A DNA stretch of 20,787 nt from Euperipatoides rowelli. Its lineage: Eukaryota > Onychophora > Udeonychophora > Euonychophora > Peripatopsidae. A program made the translations under genes and the position numbers. The stretch lies in assembly GCA_003024985.2 (NCBI GenBank), contig PXIH01S0013201.1; one strand, given 5' to 3'. Under the pieces are notes generated by a model. The model did not search any database, had not been told where the DNA came from, and saw only the letters and a list, made by a program, of their open reading frames with translations. Below, piece after piece: positions 14,642-20,787 of the stretch. Within the stretch, counting starts at the first letter, position 1; the number at the start of each line of letters is the position of its first letter.

Positions 14642-16387
14642 TTACAAAACCTCCTTAAGAATTATTTTATTCTTCAAATAAGAAAGAGCAGCCTCTATTG
14701 TTAAATCATTAATTTTCTCACCTGTTCTTGTCCTAATTGAAATTTTATTTTCATCTAACTCTTTCTTTCCAATCATAAATACATAAGGAATTTTATTAAT
14801 AACTTGATGTTTTCTAATCTTAGCATTCATACCTAATTTTTGATCCAAATCTAACTTAATTCTAATTCCTTCCTGCTGCATTTTATTTAAAATTTGTTGA
14901 GCATATTCTATTACAGTTCCATTTATGGGAATAATTACAACTTGAACAGGTGCAAGCCATACAGGAAATGCCCCTGAGTAATGCTCTATTAAAATACCAA
15001 AAAACCTTTCAAGAGAACCAAGCAAAGCTCTGTGAATCATATAAGGTTTTTTTTTCTGTCCATCCTCGGCAATGAAAGACATTTTAAACTTTTCTGGAAG
15101 ATTAAAATCAAACTGAATTGTACTCATTTGCCAATCACGCTCAAGCGAATCTCTAACTTTAATATCAATTTTAGGTCCATAAAACGCACCACCTGAATGA
15201 TCAAATTCATAATCTAAACCTAATTGTTTTAATGCTTCCTCAAGAGCTTCCTCAGCCTTATTCCAATCTTCCATATTTCCAACATATTTTTTAGGTCTAG
15301 TTGAAATATATGCTTTTAAATCTTTAAATCCAAAATTTTTCCACATGTAAAGAGAAAATTTTATAACTTTTTCTATTTCACTACCTACTTGATCAGGAGT
15401 ACATATTATGTGAGCATCATCTTGAGTAAAACCCCTAACTCTCATTGTTCCTTGAAGAACACCAAGCTTTTCATACCTGTAAACTGTTCCAAGTTCAGCC
15501 CATCTAAGAGGTAAATCTCTATAAGAATGTTTACTATTATTATAAATTGCTATATGAAATGGACAGTTCATTGGTTTAACATAGTAATCACTTTTATCCA
15601 TTTCTATAGGACTAAACATATTATCTTTGTAAAAATCTAAATGACCTGAAGTTTGCCATAACCATGACTTTCCAATATGCGGAGTAAAAACTATCTCATA
15701 ACCATTCTTTAAATGTTCTTCTCTCCAAAAATTTTCAATTTCAACTCTTACTCTTGATCCTTTAGGGTGCCAAAAGATGAACCCCGCTCCAATTTCCTCA
15801 TGAACTGAGAATAAATCTAATTCTTTCCCTAGTTTTCTATGATCTCTTTTTTTAAGCTCTTCCTTAAGCTTAAGATAAGTTTTAAGTTCTTCTTCGTTAT
15901 TCCATAAAGTGCCATAAATTCTTTGAAGCATTTTATTATTTTCATTACCTCTCCAATAAGCTCCTGCAATACTTGTTAACTTAAAAGACTTTGAATCAAG
16001 TTCATGCATATTATCAATATGAGGACCTTTACAAAGGTCTATAAAATTATGACTTTTGTAAATAGAAATCTCACTATTAATATCAAAACTCTCAATCAAG
16101 TCAATTTTATAAAGCTGATTCTTAAAAAGTTCTAACGCATGTTCTTTAGTTATTATTTCTTTCTCAAATGTACTACCACTTTTAAGAATTGCTCTCATTA
16201 TATTTTCAATTTCTTCTAAATCTTCTTGTTTTAACGTTCTTGGCAAGTCAAAATCATAATAAAACCCATTTTTAATAGGAGGGCCTATTGCAATTTTAGC
16301 TTCAGAAAATATTTGTAAAACAGCTTCTGCTAACACATGAGCTATTGAATGTCTCTTCCTATAAAGAACATCATCTTTATTCGTCAT
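14642..16387 (-). CDS. thrS: Threonyl-tRNA synthetase lacking the TGS domain
   Basis: ThrRS charges tRNA-Thr and edits mischarged serine. The 581-aa enzyme begins directly with the editing domain: HSIAH (13-17) and CKGPH (119-123). The class II core has the zinc ligands C275 (PMNCPFH), H326 (QDDAHIIC) and H452 (MIHRALLGS), motif 2 (YRYEKLG) and motif 3 (LGSLERFFGILIEH). Zinc-ligand numbering is exactly 59 less than in E. coli (334, 385, 511), so the N-terminal TGS domain (~60 residues) is absent and nothing inside is missing. A C-terminal anticodon-binding domain completes it. The ATG at 16387 is preceded by a run of nine G serving as Shine-Dalgarno region. It heads thrS-pgsA-hypothetical. 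Confidence 0.97.
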   Translation of the reverse strand: MTNKDDVLYRKRHSIAHVLAEAVLQIFSEAKIAIGPPIKNGFYYDFDLPRTLKQEDLEEIENIMRAILKSGSTFEKEIITKEHALELFKNQLYKIDLIESFDINSEISIYKSHNFIDLCKGPHIDNMHELDSKSFKLTSIAGAYWRGNENNKMLQRIYGTLWNNEEELKTYLKLKEELKKRDHRKLGKELDLFSVHEEIGAGFIFWHPKGSRVRVEIENFWREEHLKNGYEIVFTPHIGKSWLWQTSGHLDFYKDNMFSPIEMDKSDYYVKPMNCPFHIAIYNNSKHSYRDLPLRWAELGTVYRYEKLGVLQGTMRVRGFTQDDAHIICTPDQVGSEIEKVIKFSLYMWKNFGFKDLKAYISTRPKKYVGNMEDWNKAEEALEEALKQLGLDYEFDHSGGAFYGPKIDIKVRDSLERDWQMSTIQFDFNLPEKFKMSFIAEDGQKKKPYMIHRALLGSLERFFGILIEHYSGAFPVWLAPVQVVIIPINGTVIEYAQQILNKMQQEGIRIKLDLDQKLGMNAKIRKHQVINKIPYVFMIGKKELDENKISIRTRTGEKINDLTIEAALSYLKNKIILKEVL

Positions 16388-16393
16388 ATCAAT

Positions 16394-16404
16394 CCCCCCC
16401 CCTC
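16394..16404 (-). promoter_or_regulatory. Ribosome binding region with G9 homopolymer before thrS
   Basis: On the - strand the leader reads AGAG followed by eight further G (nine consecutive G in all, 16394-16402), then ATTGAT and the ATG at 16387. In such an AT-rich region this is the only G run of its length in the window. It lies where the Shine-Dalgarno sequence must be. Confidence 0.8.
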
Positions 16405-16423
16405 TTTTTTACTTAACTTAATA

Positions 16424-16452
16424 ATTATAATAAAGCAATCTTATTTAGTAAA
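16424..16452 (-). promoter_or_regulatory. Candidate sigma-70 promoter for thrS
   Basis: On the - strand TTTACT (16452-16447, 4/6 to consensus) is followed after 17 bp by a perfect TATAAT (16429-16424). The predicted start near 16417 gives a leader of about 30 nt before thrS. The AT richness of the region limits confidence. Confidence 0.45.
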
Positions 16453-16495
16453 CTGAAACAGATAAATACCTAATCATTTGAAAATTCTAATAATA

Positions 16496-16556
16496 ACTAT
16501 TGATAATTCATAAACACTAATATAATAAATAAAAACAAACTATTGATATTCAAAAC
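16496..16556 (+). repeat. Imperfect direct repeat in the thrS-flhO gap
   Basis: ACTATTGATAATTCATAAAC (16496-16515) recurs 43 bp later as ACTATTGATATTCAAAAC (16539-16556), differing only by two single-base gaps. Each copy contains a TTGATA that can serve as a -35 box. Confidence 0.7.
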
Positions 16557-16571
16557 CTTAAGTGTTAAACT
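16500..16571 (+). promoter_or_regulatory. Candidate tandem sigma-70 promoters for the flhO operon
   Basis: The proximal candidate is TTGATA (16543-16548), 17 bp, TAAACT (16566-16571). The distal candidate is TTGATA (16500-16505), 15 bp, TATAAT (16521-16526). Both -35 boxes lie in the two copies of a direct repeat. A sigma-28-type element was not seen, in line with Borrelia using sigma-70 for motility genes. Confidence 0.45.
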
Positions 16572-16601
16572 TAGAAATAATGATTATTTAAGGAATTACT
16601 C

Positions 16602-17450
16602 ATGATAAGAGGGATTTATACAGCAACAAGTGGAATGATAGCACAAAGACATAAACTTGACACTGTTGCAAACAATTTAGCAAATATTGACCTTATTGGC
16701 TATAAAAAAGATTTATCTTTACAAAAAGCTTTCCCAGAATTGCTAATTAGAAGAATTAACGATGATGGAACATTTAAATTTTCAAAAGGGTATCTAGAAA
16801 CAGCTCCAATTGTTGGCAAACTAGGAACAGGTGTGGAAGAAAATGAAGTCTATACTTCATTTGAACAAGGAGCTTTAAGAATTACACAAAATCCGCTTGA
16901 CATGGCATTAACTAAAGAAGGATTTTTCGTTATACAAACACCTCAAGGTGAGAGATACTCAAGAAACGGTTCTTTTACACTTGGAAAAGAAGGGATACTA
17001 CTCACTAAAGAAGGTTTCCCCGTATTAGGTACAAAAGGTTATATACATTTAAAAAAAAACAACTTTAAAATAACAGAACAAGGACAGATTTTCTACAATT
17101 CAACTTTTAATAATGATCCTAAAAGGCTTATAAGTGAAAGTGAAAATTCTTGGAAAAATTTTGAACTGCTTGACAACCTACGAATTGTTAATTTTGAAAA
17201 AGCAAGATTTTTAAACAAAGAAGGCAATTCTTTATGGATAGATACTGAAATTTCCGGGAAAGCAATTGAACTTGATTTAAATTCAAGACCAAAAATTGAA
17301 GTTGGTGCATTAGAAACTTCAAATGTTAATCCCGTAGTTGAAATGGTTAAAATGATTGAAATCAACAGAGCATATGAGGCTAATCATAAAATGATACAAG
17401 CTGAGGACAATTTACTTGGAAAGTTAATTAATGAGCTTGGAAAATATTAA
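16602..17450 (+). CDS. flhO: Flagellar rod protein FlhO/FlgF
   Basis: This is a proximal-rod component of the periplasmic flagellum. It carries the rod/hook family hallmarks at both ends. The N-terminal Flg_bb_rod motif (MIRGIYTATSGMIAQRHKLDTVANNLANIDLIGYK, residues 1-35, in essence ANNLAN) is followed by the central GFFVIQTPQGERYSRNGSF strand block, and the C-terminal region reads ETSNVNPVVEMVKMIEINRAYEANHKMIQ. At 282 aa it is somewhat longer than FlgF of enterics and slightly longer than the FlgG next door. AAGGA (16590-16594) lies 7 nt before the ATG. It is first in the flhO-flgG-flgA-flgI-flgJ run and 16 nt before flgG. The B. burgdorferi name flhO (BB0775) is used here; flgF is an accepted alternative. 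Confidence 0.93.
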   Translation: MIRGIYTATSGMIAQRHKLDTVANNLANIDLIGYKKDLSLQKAFPELLIRRINDDGTFKFSKGYLETAPIVGKLGTGVEENEVYTSFEQGALRITQNPLDMALTKEGFFVIQTPQGERYSRNGSFTLGKEGILLTKEGFPVLGTKGYIHLKKNNFKITEQGQIFYNSTFNNDPKRLISESENSWKNFELLDNLRIVNFEKARFLNKEGNSLWIDTEISGKAIELDLNSRPKIEVGALETSNVNPVVEMVKMIEINRAYEANHKMIQAEDNLLGKLINELGKY

Positions 17451-17466
17451 AGGAGATTAAATAATT

Positions 17467-18261
17467 ATGATGAGAGCATTATGGACAGCAGCAAGCGGAA
17501 TGACTGCACAACAATATAACACAGATACCATTGCAAACAATCTTTCAAATGTAAATACAATTGGATTTAAAAAAATTAGAGCTGAATTTGAAGATTTAAT
17601 TTATCAAACTCAATACAGAGCTGGTATGCCAGCAACAGAAGACACAGTAAGACCATTAGGTAATCAAGTAGGACATGGAACAAGAGTTGCTGCAACTCAA
17701 AGGATTTTTGAACAAGGCAAAATGCAAACAACAAATTTACTAACAGATGTAGCAATTGAAGGTGATGGATTCTTTAAAGTTTTACTTCCTGACGGAAATT
17801 ATGGATATACAAGAGATGGTTCTTTTAAAATAGATGCAAACGGACAACTTGTAACAAGTCAAGGTTACAAACTACTTCCTGAAATATTTTTTCCTGAAGA
17901 ATACATACAAGATACAATTTCTATTTCAACAGAAGGTATTGTTGCTGTAAAGACAAGTGGAGATAGTAACCTTATTGAGCTTGGGCAACTAGAACTTGTA
18001 AGATTTGTTAATCCAGCAGGACTTAATGCAAGCGGTAACAATATGTTCAAAGAAACAGCAGGTTCAGGAGAAGAAATTGCTGCCATTCCAGGTAGTAAGG
18101 GAATGGGAAAGCTTAGACAAGGTATTTTAGAAATGTCAAATATATCTGTTGTTGAAGAAATGGTAAATATGATAGTAGCTCAACGAGCTTATGAAATAAA
18201 CTCAAAAACAATACAAACATCTGATAATATGTTAGGAATTGCAAATAACCTAAGAAGATAG
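17467..18261 (+). CDS. flgG: Flagellar distal rod protein FlgG
   Basis: FlgG polymerises into the distal rod linking motor to hook. The full signature is present: MMRALWTAASGMTAQQ and ANNLSNVNTIGFKK at the N-terminus, the family-typical QVGHGTRVAATQRIFEQG segment, the GDGFFKVLLPDGNYGYTRDGSF block, and the C-terminal EMSNISVVEEMVNMIVAQRAYEINSK helix. Length (264 aa) is close to the 260-aa E. coli protein. AGGAGA (17451-17456), placed right after the flhO stop, is 10 nt before the first of two adjacent ATGs. Its TAG shares one base with the GTG start of flgA. Confidence 0.97.
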   Translation: MMRALWTAASGMTAQQYNTDTIANNLSNVNTIGFKKIRAEFEDLIYQTQYRAGMPATEDTVRPLGNQVGHGTRVAATQRIFEQGKMQTTNLLTDVAIEGDGFFKVLLPDGNYGYTRDGSFKIDANGQLVTSQGYKLLPEIFFPEEYIQDTISISTEGIVAVKTSGDSNLIELGQLELVRFVNPAGLNASGNNMFKETAGSGEEIAAIPGSKGMGKLRQGILEMSNISVVEEMVNMIVAQRAYEINSKTIQTSDNMLGIANNLRR

Positions 18262-18932
18262 TGAAAAAATTAAATTACAAAAACATATTTTATATACTTT
18301 TAATATTCAATAATTTAACGTTAAAAGCTCAAAGTTGCTTTTTAAATAGAAATGATTCAATATTGTTTTATTCAAAAGGATACTATAGAGCTTGTAATGT
18401 TTCTAACATTACAAGCTCTATATACATGCCTTCTCGATTCACAAAAAAAGAAATTTTACTTAGAATTATAAGTTTTTTAACCAACAGCTTATCTCAGGAT
18501 AAAATTTATGCTTTGAAATTTAATTTAGATGAATCAGAACTTATATTAAATGACTTTGAATCCAAGCTAATTAAATTTAAAACCGATAATATAAAAAAAT
18601 ATAAAAACATACCAATCAAAGAAGTCATCGTTTACTACACAAAAAATCATGAAAATTTCATGAAATATAATAAAATTAAAATTAACATAAATTTAATACA
18701 ACCAGTAGTATACTCTAGAATACAAATAACTAGAAACGAAGCACTTACTACTTTGAACACCTATGTAAAATACAAGGTAAATACAAATCATTTAAATGAA
18801 GTCTTAGATTTTAATGATTTCAAAGATAATAAATATATTTATACAACTAGATATGACATTGAAAAAGATGAGGAAATTAAGCTTGAAAAAATAAAAAAAC
18901 TCTTTAAAATCTTTAAAAAGGAAAATATATGA
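18261..18932 (+). CDS. flgA: FlgA-like P-ring chaperone (divergent)
   Basis: FlgA is a periplasmic chaperone for assembly of the FlgI P-ring. Sequence support is modest. A basic N-terminus and hydrophobic stretch to LKAQS form a probable signal peptide (about 1-24). Residues about 150-210 fit a SAF-like fold, with VYSRIQITRNEALTTLN then KYIYTTRYDIEKDEEI resembling the 'ARDIxxGexL' pattern of FlgA. Position between flgG and flgI decides the call (BB0773 equivalent). The start is GTG 18261, overlapping the flgG stop by one base, with only AAGAAG as weak ribosome binding site. A perfect 18-bp inverted repeat lies within codons 42-54. It overlaps flgI by 4 bp (ATGA). Confidence 0.75.
   Translation: MKKLNYKNIFYILLIFNNLTLKAQSCFLNRNDSILFYSKGYYRACNVSNITSSIYMPSRFTKKEILLRIISFLTNSLSQDKIYALKFNLDESELILNDFESKLIKFKTDNIKKYKNIPIKEVIVYYTKNHENFMKYNKIKININLIQPVVYSRIQITRNEALTTLNTYVKYKVNTNHLNEVLDFNDFKDNKYIYTTRYDIEKDEEIKLEKIKKLFKIFKKENI
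18384..18422. repeat. Perfect 18-bp inverted repeat with 3-nt loop inside flgA
   Basis: TATAGAGCTTGTAATGTT (18384-18401) is followed by TCT and then by its exact reverse complement (18405-18422). The 39-bp element starts and ends on codon boundaries and encodes 13 residues (YRACNVSNITSSI). No T run follows, so it is not a normal intrinsic terminator. Confidence 0.97.
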
Positions 18933-19924
18933 AAAAAGTATTACTAATTATTATTATAATAATAGCTTTACAAATAAATTCTTTTTCACAAAGTTTAAGT
19001 AACAATAGTATTACAAATCAATCTTCAATTTTAAATGAAAAAATTAAATTAAAAGAACTTAGTAGAATATTAACTCAAAATACTTTAAATTTAAATGGAA
19101 TTGGTATTGTAGCAGGACTTGCTGGTAAAGGTGATAGCCTTAAAGATCCAAAGATTAAAAATGAAATAATTAGAATATTAAGATTAAAAGAAGAGGGTTT
19201 TAATCTTGAAGACATAACAAGTAAAAATATAGCTTTAGTAAACGTAAGTTTAAATACAAATGAAAATTCTAATGTAAAAGGAATGAATAAAGATATTCTA
19301 ATAGCAGCCCTTTTAGATGCAAAAGATTTAACAGGTGGAGTACTCTTAAGGACAACATTGAAGGACAAAGAAGGTATCACAAAAGCTATTGGAGCAGGTA
19401 TAATAAAAATACCAGATAGCAAAAATAAAAGTTCAGGAATAATCTCAAATGGAGGAACCTTAATTGAAGAAACACAAGCAAATGAAATGTATAACATATT
19501 ATTTGACAATAAAAATTACACTTTAATGCAGGAAATAAGCAACATATTAACAGATAAAAAAATAGAAAATACTATAAAATCTAGTAACATAATAGAAATA
19601 AAAATAACCAATACAAATTTACTTAACCAGATTGAAAACATAGAAATAAATGATGAACCAAGAATCACAGTAAATGAAAGAGCAAATATAGTACTTGCTA
19701 ATGAAAATATTGAAATAGGTCCAATTGTGTTTTTTTCAAAAGAAAAAACTAATATTCTAAGTAATGAAAAAACAACAAATCAAAAAATGCTAATACCAAA
19801 AATGAAATTCAATGACTTCATTACAAATAATAGTGAAAAACTAAGCATGGAACAAATAATACAAATAATTAAATCAGCTAAGAAAATAAACAAATTAACA
19901 GGAAATTTAATAATAGAGGAGTAA
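18929..19924 (+). CDS. flgI: Flagellar P-ring protein FlgI
   Basis: FlgI forms the periplasmic P-ring in Gram-negative flagella. After a signal peptide (MKKVLLIIIIIIALQINSFS), the family opening is recognisable: KLKELSRI..NGIGIVAGLAGKGDS, corresponding to the usual 'GYGLVVGLNGTGD'. Further family blocks are NIALVNVSLNTN, DAKDLTGGVLLRTTLK, IGAGII, ERANIVLANENIEIGPIVFFSK and the C-terminal SMEQIIQIIKSAKKI. At 331 aa it is slightly short for the family (~345-365). The start overlaps flgA (ATGA) with AAGGA about 7 nt upstream. Spirochaetes keep flgI although a conventional P-ring is not prominent in their periplasmic motors, so its exact role is less certain than its identity. Confidence 0.93.
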   Translation: MKKVLLIIIIIIALQINSFSQSLSNNSITNQSSILNEKIKLKELSRILTQNTLNLNGIGIVAGLAGKGDSLKDPKIKNEIIRILRLKEEGFNLEDITSKNIALVNVSLNTNENSNVKGMNKDILIAALLDAKDLTGGVLLRTTLKDKEGITKAIGAGIIKIPDSKNKSSGIISNGGTLIEETQANEMYNILFDNKNYTLMQEISNILTDKKIENTIKSSNIIEIKITNTNLLNQIENIEINDEPRITVNERANIVLANENIEIGPIVFFSKEKTNILSNEKTTNQKMLIPKMKFNDFITNNSEKLSMEQIIQIIKSAKKINKLTGNLIIEE

Positions 19925-19927
19925 TAC

Positions 19928-20257
19928 ATGATCGATAAAATAAATTTTGATAAAGCATCCATTGAAAATCAAATAAATAAAGTTAAAGACTTAAAGAGTA
20001 AAGCAAAATCTAGAGAAAATAAAGAACTTTATAATGTAGCGTTAGAATTCGAAGCAATTTTCATCAAGCAAATGTTAGATAGCATGAAAACTACCATTAA
20101 TAAAGAAAAAACACTTTTACATGGTGGACAAATAGAAGACATTTTTGAAAACATGTTATATGAAAAAAGAGCACAAAACATAGCAACAACAAAAAATTTT
20201 GGAATCGCTGATATTATATACAAGCAACTAAAAGAAATTGATAATTTAAAGAAATAA
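19928..20257 (+). CDS. flgJ: FlgJ-type rod-binding protein, muramidase domain absent
   Basis: The 109-aa protein matches the N-terminal rod-capping domain of FlgJ: ALEFEAIFIKQMLDSMK (about 37-53), then HGGQIEDIFENMLYEKRAQNIATTKNFGIADIIYKQL, parallel to the 'FE.lF...ml.sMr ... Y..m.d...a...a...glGla' family pattern. The peptidoglycan-cutting domain of enteric FlgJ is lacking, as in many non-enteric bacteria, so rod growth needs a separate wall hydrolase. The ATG at 19928 is 3 nt after flgI, with GAGGAG overlapping the flgI stop. No terminator follows, so transcripts may continue into rpoS. Confidence 0.88.
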   Translation: MIDKINFDKASIENQINKVKDLKSKAKSRENKELYNVALEFEAIFIKQMLDSMKTTINKEKTLLHGGQIEDIFENMLYEKRAQNIATTKNFGIADIIYKQLKEIDNLKK

Positions 20258-20295
20258 AAAATAACATTTTACATAAACCCTTAAAATAATAAAAT

Positions 20296-20311
20296 TGGCA
20301 CAGTTTTTGCA
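20296..20311 (+). promoter_or_regulatory. Sigma-54 (RpoN) promoter of rpoS
   Basis: TGGCAC (20296-20301) and TTGCA (20307-20311) place GG (20297-20298) and GC (20309-20310) exactly 10 bp apart, the strict -24/-12 geometry. Predicted transcription start is near 20322, giving a ~37-nt leader. In B. burgdorferi rpoS is driven by RpoN with Rrp2 from such an element; conservation here implies the same control. Confidence 0.9.
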
Positions 20312-20358
20312 TGTTACTTTATTTAGAATTATATAAATAATAAAACAAGGAGTTTTTT

Positions 20359-20787
20359 ATGAATATATTTAGTAATGAAAACCTAGCTATTTATTTACAA
20401 TCCGTAAGAAGATACGGTTTAATAACTCATGAAGAAGAACTTGAACTTGCCAAAAAGATTAAGAAGGGTGATTTAAGAGCAAAAAATAAAATGATTAGTG
20501 CAAATTTAAGACTAGTGCTTAAAATAGTAAAGAAATATATAGGAAATGGTTTAAAAATTGAAGATTTAATCCAAGAAGGGAACTTAGGATTAATTAGAGC
20601 TGTTGAAAAATATGAACCTAGCAAAAATACAAGATTTTCCACATATGCTTCATTCTGGATTAAGCAATCAGTTCTAAGAGCACTAAATACAAAAACAAGA
20701 CTTATAACAGTTCCTTATAGAAAAGAAAAATTAATTCTACAAATAAATAAATATTTAACAGAGGAAGAAGTTGCTCCTAATAAAGAA
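20359..20787 (+). CDS. rpoS: RNA polymerase sigma factor RpoS, 3' end outside window
   Basis: The first 143 codons are present and the frame is open to the window edge. Region 1.2 (AIYLQSVRRYGLITHEEELELAKKIKKGD) is followed by region 2: NLRLVLKIVKKYIGNG (2.1), EDLIQEGNLGLIRAVEKYEPSKNTRFSTYA (2.2-2.3) and SFWIKQSVLRAL (2.4, -10 recognition), then the beginning of region 3 (TRLITVPYR). AAGGAG (20347-20352) is 6 nt before the ATG. A sigma-54 promoter lies 48-63 bp upstream of the ATG. The place after flgI-flgJ matches rpoS (BB0771) in B. burgdorferi, where RpoS governs genes needed for transmission and mammalian infection. RpoS and other group 2 sigma factors are alike in this region, so the name leans on context. 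Confidence 0.92.
   Translation, partial: MNIFSNENLAIYLQSVRRYGLITHEEELELAKKIKKGDLRAKNKMISANLRLVLKIVKKYIGNGLKIEDLIQEGNLGLIRAVEKYEPSKNTRFSTYASFWIKQSVLRALNTKTRLITVPYRKEKLILQINKYLTEEEVAPNKE

Noticed and set aside
16388-16601. Mobile element or recombination site at the second putative rearrangement junction
   Set aside because: Only a short imperfect direct repeat is present. No integrase, terminal inverted repeats or tRNA fragment was found.
18384-18422. Palindrome in flgA as a rho-independent terminator or as an insertion-sequence end
   Set aside because: No T run follows on either strand, the reading frame is intact through it, and no transposase or target-site duplication is seen nearby.
19075-19509. 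Open frame of about 144 codons on the - strand inside flgI
   Set aside because: Antisense shadow: low-complexity hydrophobic translation, no start signal, and flgI is clearly the real gene.
20251-20295. BosR-type boxes upstream of rpoS
   Set aside because: AT-rich stretches are present but no convincing repeat of the reported box could be read by eye; I would not call it without a motif scan.
1-20787. CRISPR array, prophage, toxin-antitoxin pair or biosynthetic cluster
   Set aside because: No regularly spaced repeats and no matching gene families on either strand; all longer frames are assigned to housekeeping, transport, flagellar or lineage-specific genes.

Overview
This is an AT-rich stretch of a spirochaete chromosome, almost certainly from the genus Borrelia in the broad sense (Borreliaceae). 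The evidence is the gene set: a SpoVG orthologue, an L25/Ctc protein followed by pth-tilS-ftsH, a KtrAB/MinD-like/phosphofructokinase cluster, a class IV (CYTH) adenylate cyclase, and a flhO-flgG-flgA-flgI-flgJ rod cluster ending in an rpoS-type sigma factor behind a textbook sigma-54 promoter. The proteins differ enough from what I recall of B. burgdorferi (SpoVG, for example) that a divergent Borrelia or relative is plausible; I cannot name the species. No mobile element, CRISPR array or phage is visible.

Layout. (1) 1-7420, all on +: the 3' part of a LytR-type protein, rsfS, spoVG, a tRNA-Gln behind a perfect-consensus promoter, then rplY-pth-tilS-ftsH and a Borrelia-type exported protein of unknown function. 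(2) 7462-16387, nearly all on -: two operons. thrS-pgsA-hypothetical runs leftward from 16387. ktrB-ktrA-minD-like-pfk runs leftward from 11916. Between them lies one + gene, the CYTH cyclase (12064-12594), divergent from ktrB and overlapping the hypothetical tail to tail. (3) 16602-20787, all on +: flhO-flgG-flgA-flgI-flgJ, tightly coupled, then rpoS, which runs off the end of the window.

How the genes work together. The left block is translation and protein quality control: ribosome silencing, a ribosomal 5S-rRNA-binding protein, peptidyl-tRNA recycling, tRNA-Ile lysidine synthesis, FtsH proteolysis and a tRNA gene. The middle block joins potassium uptake, glycolysis, phospholipid and threonyl-tRNA synthesis and a putative cyclic-nucleotide enzyme. 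The right block builds the periplasmic flagellar rod and ends in the regulator that controls tick-to-mammal gene switching in Lyme Borrelia.

There is no gap over 300 bp without a gene. The points most worth a second look are: a gene order that, from my memory of B. burgdorferi B31 locus numbering, joins three blocks that are well separated in B31; a perfect 18-bp inverted repeat inside flgA; a run of nine G in the thrS ribosome binding site; a 13-bp tandem duplication that doubles the ktrB start codon; and a 12-bp in-frame repeat array at the end of ftsH. I saw no clearly new defence or biosynthetic system here; the interest lies in organisation and small regulatory structures.
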